Positions 7,716-15,734 of a stretch of 64,000 bases of DNA are shown in pieces. Made by a program: the position numbers and the translations under genes. The stretch lies in contig NZ_LAPZ01000005.1 in assembly GCF_002120225.1 (NCBI RefSeq), positions 285,445-349,444 on the forward strand, given 5' to 3'. The notes beneath the pieces are model-generated. The model saw only the letters and a list, made by a program, of their open reading frames with translations, was not told where the DNA came from and searched no databases. This DNA comes from Tenacibaculum holothuriorum (lineage in GTDB: Bacteria; Bacteroidota; Bacteroidia; Flavobacteriales; Flavobacteriaceae). Position 1 is the first letter of the stretch, and the number at the start of each line of letters is the position of its first letter.

Positions 7716-8534
7716 TTACAATTTACTAACTATTTTCACAGCTTCAACCGCTTCCTTCACATCATGTACACGTAATATATTTGTTCCATTTAACAATGCT
7801 ATGGTATTTGCAACTGTGGTAGCATTTAAAGCATCTTGAGGTGATATACCTAAGGTTTTATATAACATTGATTTTCGAGAAACTCCAGTTAAAACAGGAA
7901 CATCAAGATTTTTAAACAATGATAGTTTTTTCAGTAGTTCATAATTGTGTTCAATAGTTTTTCCAAAGCCAAATCCAACATCAATAATTACATCATTTAC
8001 TTTTAATTCTTTTAACTTAAACAATTGTTCTGCAAAATAAGAAATAACTTCTGTAACCACATTTTCATACTCAGGATTTTGCTGCATATTCTGCGGAGTC
8101 CCTTTCATATGCATCATAATATAAGGTACTTGGAGTTTTGCTACTATACTAAACATATCTTTATCCATTTTTCCTCCAGAAATATCATTTATAATCGTAG
8201 CTCCTTCGTTTATTGTTTGGTTTGCTACTTCGCTTCTAAAAGTATCAACAGAAATTAATGCGTTTGAAAATTCTTTGGTAATTAACTTTATTACTGGTAC
8301 AATTCTACTAAGCTCTTCTTTTTCAGAAATGTGTTTTGCTCCTGGTCTTGATGAATATGCTCCAACATCAATAAAATCTGCTCCTTCACTCAGCATTTTT
8401 TCAACTTGAGTAAGAATTTCTTTTTCATTTTTATATTTTCCTCCATCAAAAAAAGAATCTGGAGTAATATTTAAAACCCCCATAACTTTTGGGGTAGATA
8501 GGTCTATTAATTTTTGGTTGCAGTTAATGGTCAT
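7716..8534 (-). CDS. folP: Dihydropteroate synthase
   Basis: The protein (272 residues from the chosen ATG) shows the pterin-binding signature VMGVLNITPDSFFDGGKY, then DVGAYSSRPGA, ISVDTFRSEVA, INDISGG, a central VIIDVGFGFGK and the C-terminal RVHDV. It condenses 7,8-dihydropterin pyrophosphate with p-aminobenzoate in folate synthesis and is the sulfonamide target. A longer frame starts with TTG six codons upstream; the ATG at 8534 is preferred because MTIN followed by ten residues before the first conserved strand fits the family. It is the first gene of the folP-cdaA pair. Confidence 0.95.
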   Translation of the reverse strand: MTINCNQKLIDLSTPKVMGVLNITPDSFFDGGKYKNEKEILTQVEKMLSEGADFIDVGAYSSRPGAKHISEKEELSRIVPVIKLITKEFSNALISVDTFRSEVANQTINEGATIINDISGGKMDKDMFSIVAKLQVPYIMMHMKGTPQNMQQNPEYENVVTEVISYFAEQLFKLKELKVNDVIIDVGFGFGKTIEHNYELLKKLSLFKNLDVPVLTGVSRKSMLYKTLGISPQDALNATTVANTIALLNGTNILRVHDVKEAVEAVKIVSKL

Positions 8535-8685
8535 TCCTATTTTTGTCAGCAATTAAATTATCTAGAAACAATGTGTAAGAAAGTTAAATCTATAGTAAAT
8601 AAAACATAGATTAAATTTCTTTGGTAAAAATAAATGAAAACCTTTTGGTTTTACTATTTTTACGTGATTATTTCAGAAATAAACA

Positions 8686-9231
8686 ATGCAAAATACTTCG
8701 AAGCAATATGATGCGGTGATTAGTGAATGCCGCAATTTATTTGTAAAAAAAATGAGTGATTATGGTAGTGCATGGAGAATTTTAAGACTACCGTCGTTAA
8801 CCGATCAAATTTTTATTAAAGCCCAACGTATACGTCAACTCCAAGAAAATACTACCAGAAAAGTAGACGAAGGCGAAAAATCAGAATTTATTGGAATTAT
8901 CAATTACTCTGTAATGGCGTTAATTCAATTAGAATTAGGTGTTGTAGAACAACCAGATTTAGACACTGAAAAAGCTATAGAACTATACGACAAGCATGTT
9001 AAAATCACCAAAGAATTAATGGAAAACAAAAACCATGATTACGGTGAAGCATGGAGAGATATGAGAATTTCTTCTCTTACCGATTTAATTTTACAAAAAT
9101 TACTTCGCGTTAAACAAATTGAAGACAATAAAGGAAAAACACTAGTATCAGAAGGTATTGATGCAAATTACCAAGATATGATTAATTATGCTATTTTTGC
9201 CATGATTCATCACTCAGAATTAGAAAGTTAA
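8686..9231 (+). CDS. DUF1599-family protein with two tandem repeats
   Basis: The 181-residue protein consists of two copies of one motif. The first is MSDYGSAWRILRLPSLTDQI (about residues 24-43) followed by KAQRIRQLQE. The second is NHDYGEAWRDMRISSLTDLI followed by KLLRVKQIED, about 103 residues later. Each is followed by a helix ending in a YAIFAMI/YSVMALI pattern. This matches the Bacteroidota family DUF1599, whose biochemical function I cannot state with certainty (all-alpha, sometimes linked to nucleotide metabolism). It lies 17 bp before the DoxX-like gene, and the two appear to form an operon. Confidence 0.85.
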   Translation: MQNTSKQYDAVISECRNLFVKKMSDYGSAWRILRLPSLTDQIFIKAQRIRQLQENTTRKVDEGEKSEFIGIINYSVMALIQLELGVVEQPDLDTEKAIELYDKHVKITKELMENKNHDYGEAWRDMRISSLTDLILQKLLRVKQIEDNKGKTLVSEGIDANYQDMINYAIFAMIHHSELES

Positions 9232-9248
9232 CCTAATAACCCCTTATT

Positions 9249-10247
9249 ATGATTTTAAAATTATTAACCCACATCTCAAGAATACTTGTTGGATTATTAT
9301 TCATTTATTCAGGTTTTGTAAAATTGGTAGATCCTATTGGTTCTCAATATAAATTCCAAGAATATTTTAGTGCCGATGTTTTAAACTTGGAATTCTTAAT
9401 ACCTTTTGCTTTACCTTTTGCTATTCTATTAATTGTTGCTGAATTAGTTTTAGGGGTAATGCTTTTAGTTGGTTACAAACCAAAATTTACTGTTTGGAGT
9501 TTATTCGGGCTTAATCTTATCTTCTTATTTTTAACTTGGTACTCATACACTTACAACAAAGTAACAGATTGTGGTTGCTTTGGAGATGCTGTAAAATTAA
9601 CACCTAAAGAAACGTTTTATAAAAATGTAATCTTTATGGTTTTCATCGTTATTTTAATCTTAGGGTTACGATACATAAAACCATTAATTTCAGAAAAACT
9701 AGCATCTGTAAGCACATTTGTTTCTGCTTTTTTATCATTAGTAATCGCATACTATGTACTACAACATTTACCAATTATAGATTTTAGAGCGTATGCTGTA
9801 GGAACTGATATTGCTGAAGGAATGAAATTTAAAAATGGTGAAGAACCAAAAATTCACGACTTTGAAATTGGCACAGTAGACGGAGACAAACTAGAAGAAA
9901 TGCTAAGCAAAGAAAAAGCAATGTTAATTCTAGTCCCAACTATTGAAAAAGCTGAAAAAGAAGGATTACACCAAGTATCAAAAGCTGCAAGCAAAGCAAA
10001 AGAAAAAGGTTATGAAATTTACGTTTTAACTGCAGATATGATGATGGCTGATGTTATTTACGAAGAGAACTTCGATCAGTTAAATGCATTTAAAAAAGAG
10101 TACAATTTACCTTACACATTTGGTAGCTGTGACGAAAAAGCATTGAAAACTGCTGTTAGAGCAAATCCAGGAATCATTACAGTAGAAAATGGCGTAGTAA
10201 AAGGAAAATGGAACTGGACAGATGCTGACGATGTTGAATTAAATTAA
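9249..10247 (+). CDS. DoxX/BT_3928-family membrane protein with C-terminal thioredoxin-like region
   Basis: The 332-residue protein starts with a DoxX-like four-helix region (RILVGLLFIYSGFVKLVDP, about residues 10-30) containing the DCGCFGD cysteine motif at about 113, and has further membrane spans up to about 178. The remaining 150 residues look like a periplasmic thioredoxin-like fold lacking a CxxC active site. By family resemblance it may handle redox equivalents or small molecules in the inner membrane; no substrate can be named. It follows the DUF1599 gene closely and is ended by a clear terminator at 10273. Confidence 0.85.
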   Translation: MILKLLTHISRILVGLLFIYSGFVKLVDPIGSQYKFQEYFSADVLNLEFLIPFALPFAILLIVAELVLGVMLLVGYKPKFTVWSLFGLNLIFLFLTWYSYTYNKVTDCGCFGDAVKLTPKETFYKNVIFMVFIVILILGLRYIKPLISEKLASVSTFVSAFLSLVIAYYVLQHLPIIDFRAYAVGTDIAEGMKFKNGEEPKIHDFEIGTVDGDKLEEMLSKEKAMLILVPTIEKAEKEGLHQVSKAASKAKEKGYEIYVLTADMMMADVIYEENFDQLNAFKKEYNLPYTFGSCDEKALKTAVRANPGIITVENGVVKGKWNWTDADDVELN

Positions 10248-10272
10248 TATAAAAACATTTAATTTATAAAGT

Positions 10273-10298
10273 AGGGAATCTTGAAGATTCCCTTTTTT
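10273..10298 (+). terminator. Intrinsic terminator of the DUF1599-DoxX operon
   Basis: Stem AGGGAATC/GATTCCCT (10273-10280 with 10286-10293), loop TTGAA, then TTTTT. Confidence 0.85.
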
Positions 10299-10382
10299 AT
10301 TTTATTTTATTTTAAAATTTTATTGAATTATCACACTGAATTAAAAATCAGTAAATTTATATCCAAACCAAAACACATTCTT

Positions 10383-11414
10383 ATGAAAATCTTAAAATAC
10401 ACCCTACTTTTTCTTCTTGCATTAATTGCAGTCGGGCTAATTTATGTAACCACATATACAGGAAGCTACGACGTACAAAGAAGTAAAATAATAAACGTAC
10501 CAGTTTCTCATGCGTTTAATACAGTTAACGATTTAAAAACTTGGGAAAAATGGGGTCCTTGGCATGATGAAGACACAACTATCGTAGTAACTTATGGAGA
10601 CAAAACCGTTGGTGTTGGTGCGTCAGATAGCTGGACAAGTAAACAAGGACCTGGAAAAATGGAAACAGTCGCTTTAGAAACCAATAAATCTATCGACCAA
10701 AAAATATCTTTTATGGATAACGACCCAGGAGATATTTATTGGAAATTCAAAGAAGTTGATGGAGGTACAAAAGTTACTTGGGGAATGAAAGCTGACAAAT
10801 CTCCTTTCGGCTTTAAACTTGCAGCAGTTTTATTAGGAGGATGGGATCCTATGTTAGGTTCAATGGAAGAAAATGGCCTTAACAATTTAGAAAGAGTTTT
10901 ATTAGAAACTACACCTAAAACAGAAGCTCCAAAATATACTTTAGGAAACATATCTCCTTTAAAAGTAACTGAAAAAGTATTTATTGGATATCCTCATAAA
11001 ATAAAAATCAACCATGATGAAATGACTAAATTATTCATTAATGATTTGCCTAAAGCAGGAATGCATGCCTACAACAGCGGTTTAAAGGAAGGTGATTATA
11101 CTCCTGGAGCTGTATTTTCTAAATATGATGAAGCATCTGGTGAAACAGAATTTTATATCGGACTTTTATTAAACAAAAATGTAAAACCTGCAAAAGGTAT
11201 GGAGACCTTAAAATTACCAGCGGGTAATGCTGTTATGATTCCTAAATTTGGAAACTACGGAGTTGGTGATCTAAAAGCACATGAAGCTTTAGATAAGTAT
11301 TTTGCAGAAAATAAATTAGAAAGACAATGGCCAATTTGGGAACTATATGTAAACGACCCATCAAAAGTTAAACCAGAAGAAATTCAAACAGATATTTATT
11401 ACCCAGTTAAATAA
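10383..11414 (+). CDS. SRPBCC (polyketide cyclase-like) and GyrI-like two-domain protein
   Basis: The 343-residue protein begins with one membrane helix (YTLLFLLALIAVGLIYV, residues 5-21). It continues with a SRPBCC helix-grip domain (about 30-185; INVPVSHAFNTVNDLKTWEKW is the usual opening) and ends with a GyrI-like/effector-binding domain (about 200-340, ending LYVNDPSKVKPEEIQTDIYY). Such proteins bind hydrophobic small molecules; the ligand is unknown. A longer open frame begins at 10281, but that start lies inside the preceding terminator hairpin, so the ATG at 10383, directly before the membrane helix, is chosen. Confidence 0.85.
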   Translation: MKILKYTLLFLLALIAVGLIYVTTYTGSYDVQRSKIINVPVSHAFNTVNDLKTWEKWGPWHDEDTTIVVTYGDKTVGVGASDSWTSKQGPGKMETVALETNKSIDQKISFMDNDPGDIYWKFKEVDGGTKVTWGMKADKSPFGFKLAAVLLGGWDPMLGSMEENGLNNLERVLLETTPKTEAPKYTLGNISPLKVTEKVFIGYPHKIKINHDEMTKLFINDLPKAGMHAYNSGLKEGDYTPGAVFSKYDEASGETEFYIGLLLNKNVKPAKGMETLKLPAGNAVMIPKFGNYGVGDLKAHEALDKYFAENKLERQWPIWELYVNDPSKVKPEEIQTDIYYPVK

Positions 11415-11439
11415 TTTTCTTCAACATTAAAACTATAAA

Positions 11440-11463
11440 AACCTCACCTAACGTGGGGTTTTC
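11440..11463 (+). terminator. Intrinsic terminator of the SRPBCC gene
   Basis: Stem AACCTCAC/GTGGGGTT (one G-T pair; 11440-11447 with 11453-11460) followed by TTC. Confidence 0.65.
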
Positions 11464-11516
11464 TTATATTCGCATACAATGAAACTTTTTAAGAATATAA
11501 ATCCTAACGCAATCAT

Positions 11517-11888
11517 ATGAAACAATTAATACTTGTATTTATTGGAGGCGGATTTGGAAGTGTACTACGTTATCTATTAGGAAAAGCTTTAAATAGTTCT
11601 GAAACTGGAATTCCTTTCGGAACATTTACAGCCAATATATTGGGGAGTCTTTTTATTGGTTTTATATTAGGTTTAGCAGCTAAAAACGATACTCTAAGTC
11701 AAAACCAAACACTATTATTAGCTACTGGTTTTTGTGGAGGATTCACCACATTTTCAACATTTGCTTACGAAAACCATCTCTTTTTAAAGTCAGGAGATTT
11801 TACAACATTCGCTTTTTATACAATAGCGAGTTTTATTGTAGGTTTTTTAGCTGTTTTTTTAGGAATGTATTTAACAAAATTCATATAA
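11517..11888 (+). CDS. crcB: Fluoride ion channel CrcB/Fluc
   Basis: The 123-residue, four-helix protein has the Fluc signatures FIGGGFGSVLRYLL near the N-terminus, GTFTANILGS (the conserved Asn of the pore) and GFCGGFTTFSTFAYE (the Phe box and the central sodium site region). It assembles as a dual-topology dimer and exports fluoride. No fluoride riboswitch is recognisable in the 100 bp upstream. A crotonase-family gene starts one base after its stop, so the two are co-transcribed. Confidence 0.95.
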   Translation: MKQLILVFIGGGFGSVLRYLLGKALNSSETGIPFGTFTANILGSLFIGFILGLAAKNDTLSQNQTLLLATGFCGGFTTFSTFAYENHLFLKSGDFTTFAFYTIASFIVGFLAVFLGMYLTKFI

Positions 11889-11889
11889 C

Positions 11890-12591
11890 ATGAACGATTT
11901 CGTAGAATATAAAAGCGAAGAAAATTACGCCATAATTACCATTAACAACGGAAAAGTGAATGCCATTTCTCATGAAGTTATTGATGGAATTAACCAAGCA
12001 TTAGACACGGCAGAAAAAGACAAGAAAGTAGTTATCATTACTGGTCAACCAGGAATCTTATCAGGAGGTTACGATTTAAAAGTAATGACAAAATCTATGG
12101 ATGATGCTTTAAAACTTACCACTAAAGGATCTAAGCTATCTTTAAGAATGCTATCTTTTCCTATGCCAATTATAATGGCGTGCCCTGGTCATGCAGTTGC
12201 TAAAGGTGCTTTCTTATTATTATCTTCAGATTATAGACTAGGCGCAGAAGGTGATTTTAAAATTGGGCTTAACGAAGTTATTATCGGAATGACAATGCAC
12301 TACGCGGGTATAGAAATTGCAAAAGGAAGATTAGCTCCTGTATACTTAGAACGCAGTGTAAACAATGCAGAAATGTACAACCCTACCGATGCAGTTACAG
12401 CTGGATTTTTAGACAAAACAGTACCAGCTGCACATTTATTACCGACTGCTATTAAAATTGCAGAAATGTTTAGCAAACTAAACTTAAAAGCTCATGCAGC
12501 TACTAAACTAAAATTACGTAAACCGTATTTAGAATCGTTAGCAAAAGCCATTGATTTAGATGCATCTGGAGCAATTTCAATAAATAACTAA
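11890..12591 (+). CDS. Enoyl-CoA hydratase/isomerase (crotonase) family protein
   Basis: The 233-residue protein is a crotonase fold: IITINNGKVNAIS at the N-terminus, oxyanion-hole strands VVIITGQPGILSGGYDLKVM and MACPGHAVAKGAFLLLSSDY, then GLNEVIIGM. It is shorter than typical enoyl-CoA hydratases (about 260). The catalytic Glu of the second loop seen in true hydratases (GxGxE) is not evident; VAKGAF stands in its place. It may therefore be an isomerase, a hydrolase or another crotonase with a different reaction. The gene is linked to crcB and ends at a 13-bp stem terminator. Confidence 0.85.
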   Translation: MNDFVEYKSEENYAIITINNGKVNAISHEVIDGINQALDTAEKDKKVVIITGQPGILSGGYDLKVMTKSMDDALKLTTKGSKLSLRMLSFPMPIIMACPGHAVAKGAFLLLSSDYRLGAEGDFKIGLNEVIIGMTMHYAGIEIAKGRLAPVYLERSVNNAEMYNPTDAVTAGFLDKTVPAAHLLPTAIKIAEMFSKLNLKAHAATKLKLRKPYLESLAKAIDLDASGAISINN

Positions 12592-12598
12592 AACTTTT

Positions 12599-12637
12599 AA
12601 TTGTCATTCTGATTTTTACAGAATGACAATTTTTATT
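12599..12637 (+). terminator. Intrinsic terminator of crcB-crotonase operon
   Basis: A 13-bp perfect stem (12599-12611 with 12619-12631) built on TTGTCATTCTG/CAGAATGACAA, followed by a T-rich tract. It lies between two convergent operons. Confidence 0.85.
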
Positions 12638-13235
12638 TTTTATATGCTTTAACACCAGCTTTCACCTCTACATCTAAATAATTATTTCTCGGTGTAATTG
12701 GGCACGAATATCTATCGCTATAAGCACAATAAGGATTATACGCTTTATTAAAGTCTATCTCTATCTCTCCGTTAACAATATCAGTTGTTAAAACATCAAT
12801 AAATCGTCCTCCAGCGTACGAAGTTTTTCCATTAGTATTATCTAAAAAAGGTAAAAACAAGTGGTTTTCATAACCTTCATTTGGGTTTTTATCTTTATAA
12901 ATATCAAGCTTCAAATCTTTTTCATCTATAGAAAAAGAAATTACTCCATATTTCTCATACACCGCTACCCTATCTGTAGTTGTAGGGAATTTAAAAATTG
13001 GTCTATCTTTAGTTTCGGTAAGTTTTGCTGTTACTTTAAATTTATTTGAAATAGGAAAGAATTCTAATCCGTTAAAATTTCTCAATCTTTTTTTTGTTAA
13101 TGGCGAAGTAGAAGCATCTTTAAACTTTGCATTCATTTCTTTTTGAAATTCTGACTTACCAAGAATTGGCTTTTTTCCTTGATTATTACAAGAAATCAAT
13201 ACACATATTAGTAGCAGAAGATAAATTTGTTTCAT
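12633..13235 (-). CDS. DUF1684-family lipoprotein
   Basis: The signal peptide ends VLISC (lipid Cys16). The C-terminal half has the diagnostic DUF1684 segment: FIDVLTTDIVNGEIEIDFNK followed by AYNPYCAYSDRYSCPITP. The family is widespread in Bacteroidota, is about 180-250 residues long, and has no assigned reaction; conserved Tyr, Cys and Pro residues in the YNPYCAY...CPIP block are retained here. The gene starts one base after the end of the DUF4252 gene, forming a two-gene lipoprotein operon. Confidence 0.88.
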   Translation of the reverse strand: MKQIYLLLLICVLISCNNQGKKPILGKSEFQKEMNAKFKDASTSPLTKKRLRNFNGLEFFPISNKFKVTAKLTETKDRPIFKFPTTTDRVAVYEKYGVISFSIDEKDLKLDIYKDKNPNEGYENHLFLPFLDNTNGKTSYAGGRFIDVLTTDIVNGEIEIDFNKAYNPYCAYSDRYSCPITPRNNYLDVEVKAGVKAYKK

Positions 13236-13236
13236 C

Positions 13237-13776
13237 TTATTTATTCGGATTAAAACCAGGAGTTACTGAACTTGGCATTTGATAACTTTGAATTAACTTG
13301 TTAGACAAATCTTCAAACTGATTAGTCTCAGAAAGTTCTCTAATTCGATTCGGATCAAAATTTCCCTTCAAATAAAAAGCTGATGTTTTTGTTAAAGTTG
13401 AATTAAACACAATTGCCCTTTTTACTATAGCTCCATCTTCTACAACAGAAATAACTTTCACTTTTTCTTTTGTGTTTTTTCTTAAAATATCTGAATAACC
13501 GTTGGCAGTTACCAAATTCATTTCCTGAATTAGCTCTTGTTGTTTTTGAGGAGAAATGTCAGTAAATGTTATGAATTTAAAATCGTTTACATTTCCAAAA
13601 AAACTATTTATTTCTGGCGAAATATTTTGTAACAAAGCCTTCATAAAATTAGGAACCTGAAAAGCAGTTACTCCTAAATCATTTTTATGATTATTAAAAA
13701 ATGACTGAAAACTTCTACCACTTCCGCAAGCAGTTAAGAATAAGGATAGTGTTAATATTTGCGCTATTTTCTTCAT
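13237..13776 (-). CDS. DUF4252-like lipoprotein
   Basis: The N-terminus MKKIAQILTLSLFLTAC carries a lipobox with lipid Cys17. The 179-residue mature part resembles the Bacteroidota family DUF4252 (a compact alpha/beta domain, here with VTAFQVPNFMKALLQ and FKFITFTDIS). No catalytic motif is visible and the function is unknown. It is the first gene of a minus-strand operon with the DUF1684 lipoprotein, and it diverges from the small protein gene at 14137 across a 360-bp regulatory gap. Confidence 0.75.
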   Translation of the reverse strand: MKKIAQILTLSLFLTACGSGRSFQSFFNNHKNDLGVTAFQVPNFMKALLQNISPEINSFFGNVNDFKFITFTDISPQKQQELIQEMNLVTANGYSDILRKNTKEKVKVISVVEDGAIVKRAIVFNSTLTKTSAFYLKGNFDPNRIRELSETNQFEDLSNKLIQSYQMPSSVTPGFNPNK

Positions 13777-13888
13777 AACATTATTATTCTTTTAAGTAAT
13801 ACTTCAAAAGTAATAATTAATTTTTAGCCTAAGAAAAACACATTAAACAATTAAATATGTTAAGATTTGTTAATAATAAACAGCCTAT

Positions 13889-13918
13889 TTGAAAAATAAA
13901 AAAAGTTTATTATATTTG
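13889..13918 (+). promoter_or_regulatory. Consensus promoter, plus strand, distal to 14137 gene
   Basis: TTG at 13889-13891 and TATATTTG at 13911-13918 are 19 bp apart, an exact Bacteroidota promoter. Transcription would begin near 13925, leaving a leader of about 210 nt before the next gene. The leader contains CCCC-rich stretches, the Fur-like palindrome and a second promoter. Confidence 0.6.
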
Positions 13919-14014
13919 ATAAGCATTCATACTTAAACAAACAGGTTTAACATTAAAATTGCCCCTTTTTCTCCCTTAAATAAATAAAAACTATGATTTT
14001 ATAATTTAAATTAA

Positions 14015-14055
14015 TTATGATAATCATAAAAAATTAAAAAAAAGGAGTACATTTG
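14015..14055 (+). promoter_or_regulatory. Fur-box-like palindrome overlapping a proximal promoter
   Basis: TTATGATAATCATAA (14015-14029) is a perfect 7-1-7 palindrome and shares the ATGATAATCAT core of the classical Fur consensus. TACATTTG at 14048-14055 fits TAnnTTTG, and its -33 region would coincide with the palindrome, the usual position for repression. Binding by Fur is inference from sequence similarity. Confidence 0.45.
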
Positions 14056-14136
14056 TCGCCCTTGATTTTTTTAGACCAGATGTTTAAGCAAATCGTTGTC
14101 TAACCAACTTTAACAAGTACAAGCTAATTAGTTTTA

Positions 14137-14403
14137 GTGAAAGAAGTTAAAAGTTTAAACAGAAAAATATTTATGAATTCAGAATTAATTAATAGAGCTG
14201 AAGAGTTTGAAACAAGAAAATTTAAATTCGTTACTACAAGTGATAGAATTTTAGCTTCTCGCGAAGCAAAAGCTCTTATCTTGGAGATTAACGAAGTTTA
14301 TAAGGAAACTAAAGATAGTGGTTTAATGGATTTAATGAAACGTTTAACTGTTGTAAAACAACGTATAGAAAAACGTTTAAAAGGAAAACCATTAACTGCT
14401 TAA
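14137..14403 (+). CDS. Small conserved-looking helical protein, function unknown
   Basis: The frame encodes 88 residues from a GTG start. An ATG at codon 13 (14173, MNSELINRAEEF) is an alternative and would give 76 residues. The protein is basic, charged and predicted to be mostly helical (LASREAKALILEINEVYKET, then LMKRLTVVKQRIEKRLKGKP), without membrane segments or cysteines. I do not recognise a named family. Codon usage and a downstream 14-bp stem terminator support a real gene. Two promoters precede it, one overlapped by a Fur-box-like palindrome, so iron-dependent expression is possible. Confidence 0.7.
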   Translation: MKEVKSLNRKIFMNSELINRAEEFETRKFKFVTTSDRILASREAKALILEINEVYKETKDSGLMDLMKRLTVVKQRIEKRLKGKPLTA

Positions 14404-14481
14404 TACTAAATTAAAATAAAGATCGTTATACATTCGTAGAGAAATTTAATTTCTTAACGCATAACAATTTTTATTCTTGAT

Positions 14482-14516
14482 AAAACTCATAATAATTTAA
14501 TTATTATGAGTTTTTT
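14482..14516 (+). terminator. Intrinsic terminator, shared by convergent genes
   Basis: A 14-bp stem AAAACTCATAATAA/TTATTATGAGTTTT (14482-14495 with 14501-14514) followed by TT. The mscS stop codon lies inside the right arm. Confidence 0.8.
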
Positions 14517-15394
14517 ACTTTTATAACATCATCAAAAATATTCACACCTCCTTTAACTGCAAAATCTAAAGTTTGCACTGGATAAGCAATTGATATATTT
14601 TCTTGTTCAAATCGTTTTTTAATTCTTATTATAGCTTCGTTCTGAGCACTTAAAAAATCAACTTGTTTATTAAATCTTACCCAAAAACGCAATTCAAAAT
14701 TATATGAATACCCTCCTATTTCAGTAAAATAAAAATCTATATTATTCTTATTTATAACACTTTCTATTTTAGAAACTTCATCAATAGCAACTTCTTTTAC
14801 CGTTTCTAAATCATCACCATAAGAAACCCCTGTTTTAATAACCACCCTCCTTCTCTTATAAGAAGAATAATTAGTAAAAGACTGATTATATATTAATTGA
14901 TTGGGCACAAAAACCTCTTCTCCCGTAATAGTTTTTATACTTGTGGTAATCATACCTATTTTATTTATCGTTCCGAAATTACCATCAACCTTAACCCAAT
15001 CGCCATCAGAAAATGGTTTTTGCATATTCAATAAAAAACCAGCAAAAGCATTCGAAGCAATATCTTTAAAAGCAAAACCTGCAATAATTCCCACAATACC
15101 AGCACCTGCAAGTATTTTGGTTATTATACTTTCTAAACCTAAAACTTCAAGTGATAAGAACCCTCCAAATAAAACAATTAGAATTTGTAACACTGAATTA
15201 ACCAAACGTACTGCCTCAAGATTCTCTTTGAAGATTTTCCCGTAAAATTTTTCAGATATATTCTTAATTGATTTTGCTAACAAATACGTTAATAGCAATA
15301 TTAACATTGCTAGAAATAATTTAGGTAAAAACTCTACACTATCAACTTTCCACTTGTTTAAGGTATGCTTTATAAAATCTAGCTCTTTTTCCAT
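14504..15394 (-). CDS. Small-conductance mechanosensitive channel (MscS family)
   Basis: The 296-residue protein has three N-terminal membrane helices (about residues 20-115). The pore helix carries the Gly/Ala pattern AGAGIVGIIAGFAFKDIASN, which is typical of MscS TM3. The beta domain follows (GDWVKVDGNFGTINKIGMIT), and a C-terminal alpha/beta cage extends to about 285. It opens under membrane tension and releases small solutes after hypo-osmotic shock. The gene is monocistronic. Its stop codon overlaps the terminator shared with the small protein gene. Confidence 0.93.
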   Translation of the reverse strand: MEKELDFIKHTLNKWKVDSVEFLPKLFLAMLILLLTYLLAKSIKNISEKFYGKIFKENLEAVRLVNSVLQILIVLFGGFLSLEVLGLESIITKILAGAGIVGIIAGFAFKDIASNAFAGFLLNMQKPFSDGDWVKVDGNFGTINKIGMITTSIKTITGEEVFVPNQLIYNQSFTNYSSYKRRRVVIKTGVSYGDDLETVKEVAIDEVSKIESVINKNNIDFYFTEIGGYSYNFELRFWVRFNKQVDFLSAQNEAIIRIKKRFEQENISIAYPVQTLDFAVKGGVNIFDDVIKVKNS

Positions 15395-15528
15395 TATTTT
15401 AATTTAGAAGAATAACAATACAAATGTAAAAAATCTATTTTTCTTCATACTGCTAAAACATAAACAACTCATAATAACCCCCCTAAAAACAGTACCAAAA
15501 AAAAGTTCAAAAAAAGTAAAAAAAATTT

Positions 15529-15558
15529 TTGCCAGTTCTCTAAAAGCATATATATTTG
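15529..15558 (+). promoter_or_regulatory. Promoter of tRNA-Thr
   Basis: TTG at 15529-15531 and TATATTTG at 15551-15558 with 19 bp between them. The predicted start is about 15 bp before the mature tRNA 5' end. Confidence 0.7.
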
Positions 15559-15578
15559 CATCGCTTTTCAAGGCAACA

Positions 15579-15652
15579 GCCGATATAGCTCAGCTGGCTA
15601 GAGCAGCTGATTTGTAATCAGCAGGTCGTGGGTTCGAGTCCCTCTATCGGCT
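15579..15652 (+). tRNA. tRNA-Thr (TGT anticodon)
   Basis: The 74-nt cloverleaf has acceptor arms GCCGATA/TATCGGC, D arm GCTCAGCTGGCTAGAGC, anticodon stem CTGAT/ATCAG with loop TTTGTAA (anticodon TGT) and a T arm with GGTTCGAGTCC. The discriminator base is T and no CCA end is encoded. A consensus promoter and a long-stem terminator flank it, so it is an independent single-tRNA transcription unit. Confidence 0.95.
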
Positions 15653-15660
15653 CAAAACAA

Positions 15661-15692
15661 AAAGTGCTAACAAATTTGTTAGCACTTTTTTT
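15661..15692 (+). terminator. Intrinsic terminator after tRNA-Thr
   Basis: AAAGTGCTAAC/GTTAGCACTTT forms a long stem around an AAATTT centre, followed by TTTT. It begins 9 bp after the tRNA. Confidence 0.85.
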
Positions 15693-15707
15693 ATTTCCTA
15701 TTTTTCC

Positions 15708-15715
15708 TAAATTTG
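15708..15715 (+). promoter_or_regulatory. -7 promoter element of the udk operon
   Basis: TAAATTTG matches TAnnTTTG and lies 20 bp before the udk start. No convincing TTG is found at the usual -33 distance. Confidence 0.45.
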
Positions 15716-15734
15716 TTTCATCTAAAAAAACTAC

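Noticed and set aside
10281..10382. Extra 34-codon N-terminus for the SRPBCC/GyrI-like protein
   Set aside because: The start would be inside the hairpin loop of the preceding terminator, and the extension has no family similarity; the ATG at 10383 precedes the membrane helix.
11417..11516. Possible fluoride riboswitch before crcB
   Set aside because: The interval contains only the preceding gene's terminator and a short AT-rich stretch; the conserved riboswitch core was not recognised.
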